Shown here in pieces: positions 60,255 to 64,000 of a stretch of DNA of 64,000 nucleotides. The translations under genes were made by a program, and so were the position numbers. How positions within the stretch are numbered: position 1 is the stretch's first letter; the number at the start of each line of letters is the position of its first letter. The notes beneath the pieces are model-generated. The model was not told where the DNA came from. It ran no database searches and saw nothing but the letters and a program-made list of their open reading frames with translations. The stretch is taken from the NCBI GenBank assembly GCA_019614645.1, contig JABWDB010000001.1, forward strand, positions 3,038,001-3,102,000, written 5' to 3'. This stretch comes from Stratiolaelaps scimitus. Taxonomy: Eukaryota > Arthropoda > Arachnida > Mesostigmata > Laelapidae.

Positions 60255-63045
60255 GTGGCAACAGCGCGGGTATGGCCTGATGTCCTCCAGAAGACAGGAG
60301 CTGTGGGACTTCCTCCTGGCCTCAGCGCCACACGTTGCTGACCAAGCTCGCCTCCGGACCGCCGATAGGACTGGCATGGCTCCACGCGCTGCCTCCTCAT
60401 CCCTTGGCACTGTTATTTGTATATTGGTCTCTTCTCATCGCTAAGATAAGATTTTGCAGTGTCTTCGCTGTGCCTCCTGTGGATGTTTTCATTAGCGGAA
60501 CGCATACAGGCATACATAGTGCTCGTGCTTAATGTGGACCTTTAAGCACGGCTGTTGTTATGCTGCAGGTATCAGAACAAGAGGTAGTTGAATTGTGAGT
60601 AAACGTTCCTTTTATATGACTGTAACGTGCGAAGAATGGTCGTTCCTGGCAAAGCGTAGACTAATTTGGTGCTAAATGTGAAATCTATTCTTGAAAGAGA
60701 ATGGAGTGGGTTTACAAGGAGAAACTGAAACCTTTTTATATGCTTTTATTGCATCTCGCCGCTTTGTATGGGCGATCTGTCAACGACCGATATAAGGCCA
60801 TAAGGGGCCCATTTTCATAAACGCATGGCCGCATAATTACATAAACATAAACAGGGAAATGCATTCCAACTCTTCTGGTGTCTCTCAACGATATCACTCA
60901 TAGATTTATGGAAATGCATGAGCGTTCTATCTTAGCGCGTTTCGGCGATCGGGAATATTCAAAAATCGCGTTTGCACCGATCTATTAACATCATAAAACG
61001 CCTTTTAGTACTTTGTGATCAACACCATTCTATTATATTAAGAGGCCTGTCAATTTTCTTAGGGGTGATGGATCTTGCTCTATTCGTGCGCTCCACAGAA
61101 CAAAAAAAAAGATATCGACAATGAAGTTATTAAAGCAGTTCTTCTGCGAGCGAGAGATATGCCCCTAAACACCTGGTTGAAGGCCATGCAACAGAAAGAG
61201 ATATAAGCAAGCCTGAGTTGCCGCTTTTATCGTATCCGCGATAGTTTCTGACTGACAGTAATTTATAATGAAAACAAAAAAGAACAATTTCCTTTCTAAG
61301 AGTAAATGGAGAGCGAAATGTTCCCTCTATTATCGCTACGATAAGCATAGACGATATTTAGGAACATATCATATGTTCGATTTCCTTGAAGCGGTCTCGC
61401 CAAGTAAAGTCTTCTTCTTAAATCCGAATCCGTCGTCTCGGCACGTAGTTCCGGAGAAGGAAATTTAAAAGAGATATGTTTGACCGAAAGTTTCAAAGGG
61501 ACCCAGGATACTTAGTCGTGTTTCTGTTCTCATTTTGCCCGTCTCAACGATTTCCTTGCATTATACACAACACCAGGAGATGGCGCTATAATATTTACGC
61601 CGTCCTCCAATGAACACAGCGGGTATATCCTTCATTAAGGAACTGGCTGGCATCATTCGCAACAGGCATGTTCGCTTGCGACCGGATTAGACATGTCCTT
61701 GCTATGAGGCATCACTCCTTGGCGAAGCGCGCCTATCTTCAGTACAGTGGGCGTTTAACTATGATAGCTGGATTTAATCGAGACGTAGTGCCTCGAGCAG
61801 CTTATATTTGGTGTACGTTGAACCTAAAACGGAAAGTTATTAGACAAATAATGCATAGTTTGCAGACCCGAAGCAACACATGTTTTGCAGTTAACGAATA
61901 GTAGTATCCTGCTTCTCAATTTTGATAATCTTACCGTGGCCATAGTAATACCGAAATATTGGGGGTCAGCCTCGACTAGACGAAATAGTAATATACGAAT
62001 AAGTACCGAAAGTTGGGGGTCAGCCTCAAACGAAAGTCTAATTTAGATAATGTCTCCTGAATAATACACATGATATATTTACAGAAGAAGAACTCTCGTA
62101 TGTTATTTTCGTTCGCAACAGGAATATTCCCAACGTCATAAAGTATAGACAAATCGCCTCTGCGATAAATGCCTCAAGAGTCGACGAGACCTCCGATGGA
62201 AGATAGCCAATCTCCCAACATAGATTTTCGGGTTCAGTAGAGCAAAAACATGGGGTACTATATCCCAGGTATACGTAGAGGCTTTTCATCGGGTGACTCA
62301 CATAACGTACCTCATAAAAGGACGCCCTTGCCACCGAATTCTATTTCTATATCCCATACGGAAATTACACCGCGGGGACTAAGCTCGGCCTTTCATAAAA
62401 CGTGTCGCCTGTCCCCTATAAACCTCGCAGACCGTTACGTAAAAAGAACAACCCGACTGTACCGTTCCGTTAGGTTTAGAATGATAGTAGTCGGCCTGGA
62501 AAATTTACTTTACAAGGACTAGAATGGCGCTCTAATGACTCCAAAGAATTCTACTGCACAAGTTCATTTGATATTATAATATTTATTTTCCTAAAATTGC
62601 CCTCGTTTCATATATCTTTATATATTTCTTATTATCTCATTATATGGATGTGTTATACAATTAAGATAATTCACCAGGCCTTTACGTTCCCCCAACCTGC
62701 GATCGTACACATACATGCGCACACAAGATGCACGTTAACCACCTTTAAAGCAGAACCGTGAGTCGCAAACGACACGATGTTCGATTCGGTGAAGCAGGCA
62801 TATGTAGCGCCGCCAGTCACCGCATAAGTATGAAATATAAAAGCCCAATTTGTATTCATCCTGGACTGTGTGCCTAGGACAGCTGGAACATATGTGGATG
62901 ATTTGTTGAATGTTGAATACTGAACGTCGTCTATGGAGAGTGCAATTGCAGCTATCACGCCGAAGAGAAAATGCAGGAAAAATTCGTTTTCAAGTCACTG
63001 GAGGAACAAACAGCACACGGTGCCCGCCCCCCATTATTTTATTTT
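60255..63045. other. Unassigned DNA with a small direct duplication
   Basis: No gene is recognised. accgaaatattgggggtcag (61950) and accgaaagttgggggtcagc (62005) are a local direct duplication, 55 bp apart. Confidence 0.3.
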
Positions 63046-63076
63046 TTTTTGCTAACAATGAGCCGTGTTTTTTCAG

Positions 63077-63173
63077 ATTAACGATATGCGAACGAGAAGT
63101 GTTTGAATCCCCTCCTTATTATGGGAACCTCCGTGGTCTCATCGGACTGATGGGCTTATCGACACCAGAAGTT
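63077..63173 (+). CDS. Candidate internal exon, unknown protein
   Basis: A branch-point-like gctaac (63051), a T-rich tract and ttcag precede position 63077, and a donor-like GTT|GTACGT follows at 63174. The 97-nt interval is open in one phase, reading LTICEREVFESPPYYGNLRG then LIGLMGLSTPEV. All splicing signals sit at normal distances, making this the best exon-like structure in the window. I do not recognise the protein. The nearby Harbinger fragment could mean it belongs to a transposon. Confidence 0.35.
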
Positions 63174-63279
63174 GTACGTAACGTGGTTTCAATAATATAG
63201 CAATTTCCTATATTTACTTTTTTGGACGTTTTTTTTTCGATAAATATTTTTCGAGGAAATTGGGGAAAGCCTCATTTGA

Positions 63280-63508
63280 ATATTGATCTGTATGGGAAAA
63301 TAAGGTCAATTCACAGAATGTGTCGGGAAGATCTACGTCCGCCGATAAAAAATCGCGAAAACCCTCAGATAATTTTACCTATCATTCGTTTCCTAAGGTG
63401 TGCCCGAAGTTATTCGATAATTGGTGGAAGTTTTGGGGACATTAGCCTTAGGTAAACGCACCGAAGGATTTTTCAAAAGCTGGCGGAACGATTACCCCAA
63501 TGCAGTTC
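63280..63508 (+). pseudogene. PIF/Harbinger-like transposase fragment
   Basis: The plus frame reads YGKIRSIHRMCREDLRPPIK, then IILPIIRFLRCARSYSIIGG, SFGDIS and, across an in-frame TAA, THRRIFQKLAERLPQ. In HARBI1-like proteins the order is a D-L-x-R-P segment, L-x-x-L-R-F-x-A-x-G-S-x-Q, G-D-x-x-G-I-S-x-x-T-V and then A-L-A-E-R-L-P-Q. The same order and spacing are kept here, covering only the helix-rich N-terminal domain. The catalytic part was not found before the window end and a second stop follows, so this is a decayed piece. Confidence 0.45.
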
Positions 63509-63509
63509 T

Positions 63510-64000
63510 TAACATTGGGGAAGGGATCGGAAGGCTAAGGCAACCGTTCGAATAAAATAAGGCTTGGACGATGAGAGCTATTCGTCGGCTGAAACTGTTA
63601 TTATTCGCATAGTTCAGTATATAAAATGCATGTACGAGAAACTGCGTAAGAATAAGTTCGATGAGGATTGACCATTATTTAGAGACATCGCGAACACACC
63701 CTAAAAAAAACACATTGATGTACAAAATTCGTAGGACCAGTGCAAGATGTGGTGTTTCCGAGGCGTCGATTATGATTGCACCTCTAAGAGGACAGCGTGA
63801 GACAACTGTTCTTCCAATATTTCATAAAATGGAGAAGCTTATTATGATAGGCCAATTTCTGATCTTCCGAAATAACAACCCACGTGACGGCAGAGCATCA
63901 AGTGCCATAGCGGTTACCTGTACGCATCGCGTTAACAACTGACTTTACCTGGAGGCTTCCACGATCACCTAGACGAAAGCTACTAATTGTTAATAATAAA
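63510..64000 (+). other. Unassigned DNA at window end
   Basis: Open plus-strand frames (one of 93 codons ending at 63942) show no recognised domain. It could be the continuation of the decayed Harbinger-like element. Confidence 0.25.

Noticed and set aside
59839..60261. A single 140-codon minus-strand protein
   Set aside because: Its first part is the translated tRNA-Arg gene and spacer, and only the second part is coding, belonging to a LINE remnant.

Overview
This is a stretch of animal nuclear DNA, most likely from an arthropod. A mite, tick or other chelicerate would fit, but nothing seen proves it. The grounds are: a eukaryotic tRNA gene with a pol III T-run terminator; several tRNA-derived SINE families; 5'-truncated non-LTR retroposons with A-rich tails and target-site duplications; Tc1 and mariner DNA transposons; many (TA)n, (GA)n and CAG/CAN microsatellites; and almost no long open frames. 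I recognise no complete protein-coding host gene. Most short open frames are what chance gives at this base composition, often on both strands at once in the GC-rich islands.

Layout. Positions 1-540 and about 9050-10040 are two decayed minus-strand copies of one mariner-like transposon with different internal deletions. A 42-bp retroposon with perfect 19-bp duplications sits at 1632-1673. Around 8.5 kb is a candidate secretory first exon with a near-perfect start context. From 10 to 30 kb lies unannotatable sequence with GC-rich islands (10.8-11.7, 16.6-17.7, 22.3-24.2, 25.5-27.1 kb), SINE copies and a poly-A retroposon at 13.6 kb. A Tc1 (DD34E) element fills 30109-31654 and is itself interrupted by a 168-bp retroposon. 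From 34 to 45 kb are a tRNA-Ser relic, a 30-bp-period TA array, a 5'-truncated LINE with 10-bp duplications (37281-37439), a near-perfect 38-bp minisatellite (41053-41429) and more SINEs. From 47.9 to 50 kb are a possible BEL/Pao-like LTR remnant and a third Tc1/mariner-type relic. At 56406-57981 is the best preserved transposon, a 1576-bp Tc1 element with about 230-bp inverted repeats. At 60180-60252 is an intact tRNA-Arg(CCT) gene with a LINE 3' end just downstream. The right end holds a decayed PIF/Harbinger-like transposase fragment and a candidate internal exon.

The most interesting thread is a short 3' hairpin, core GGCTG-TGAGT-CAGCC. It recurs near the 3' end of one SINE family, and a similar hairpin lies before the A tail of small retroposons. 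Two copies differ by paired substitutions that keep the stem. It may be a recognition element for a shared LINE reverse transcriptase. The window as a whole reads as a repeat graveyard, with a few candidate exons that need transcript evidence.
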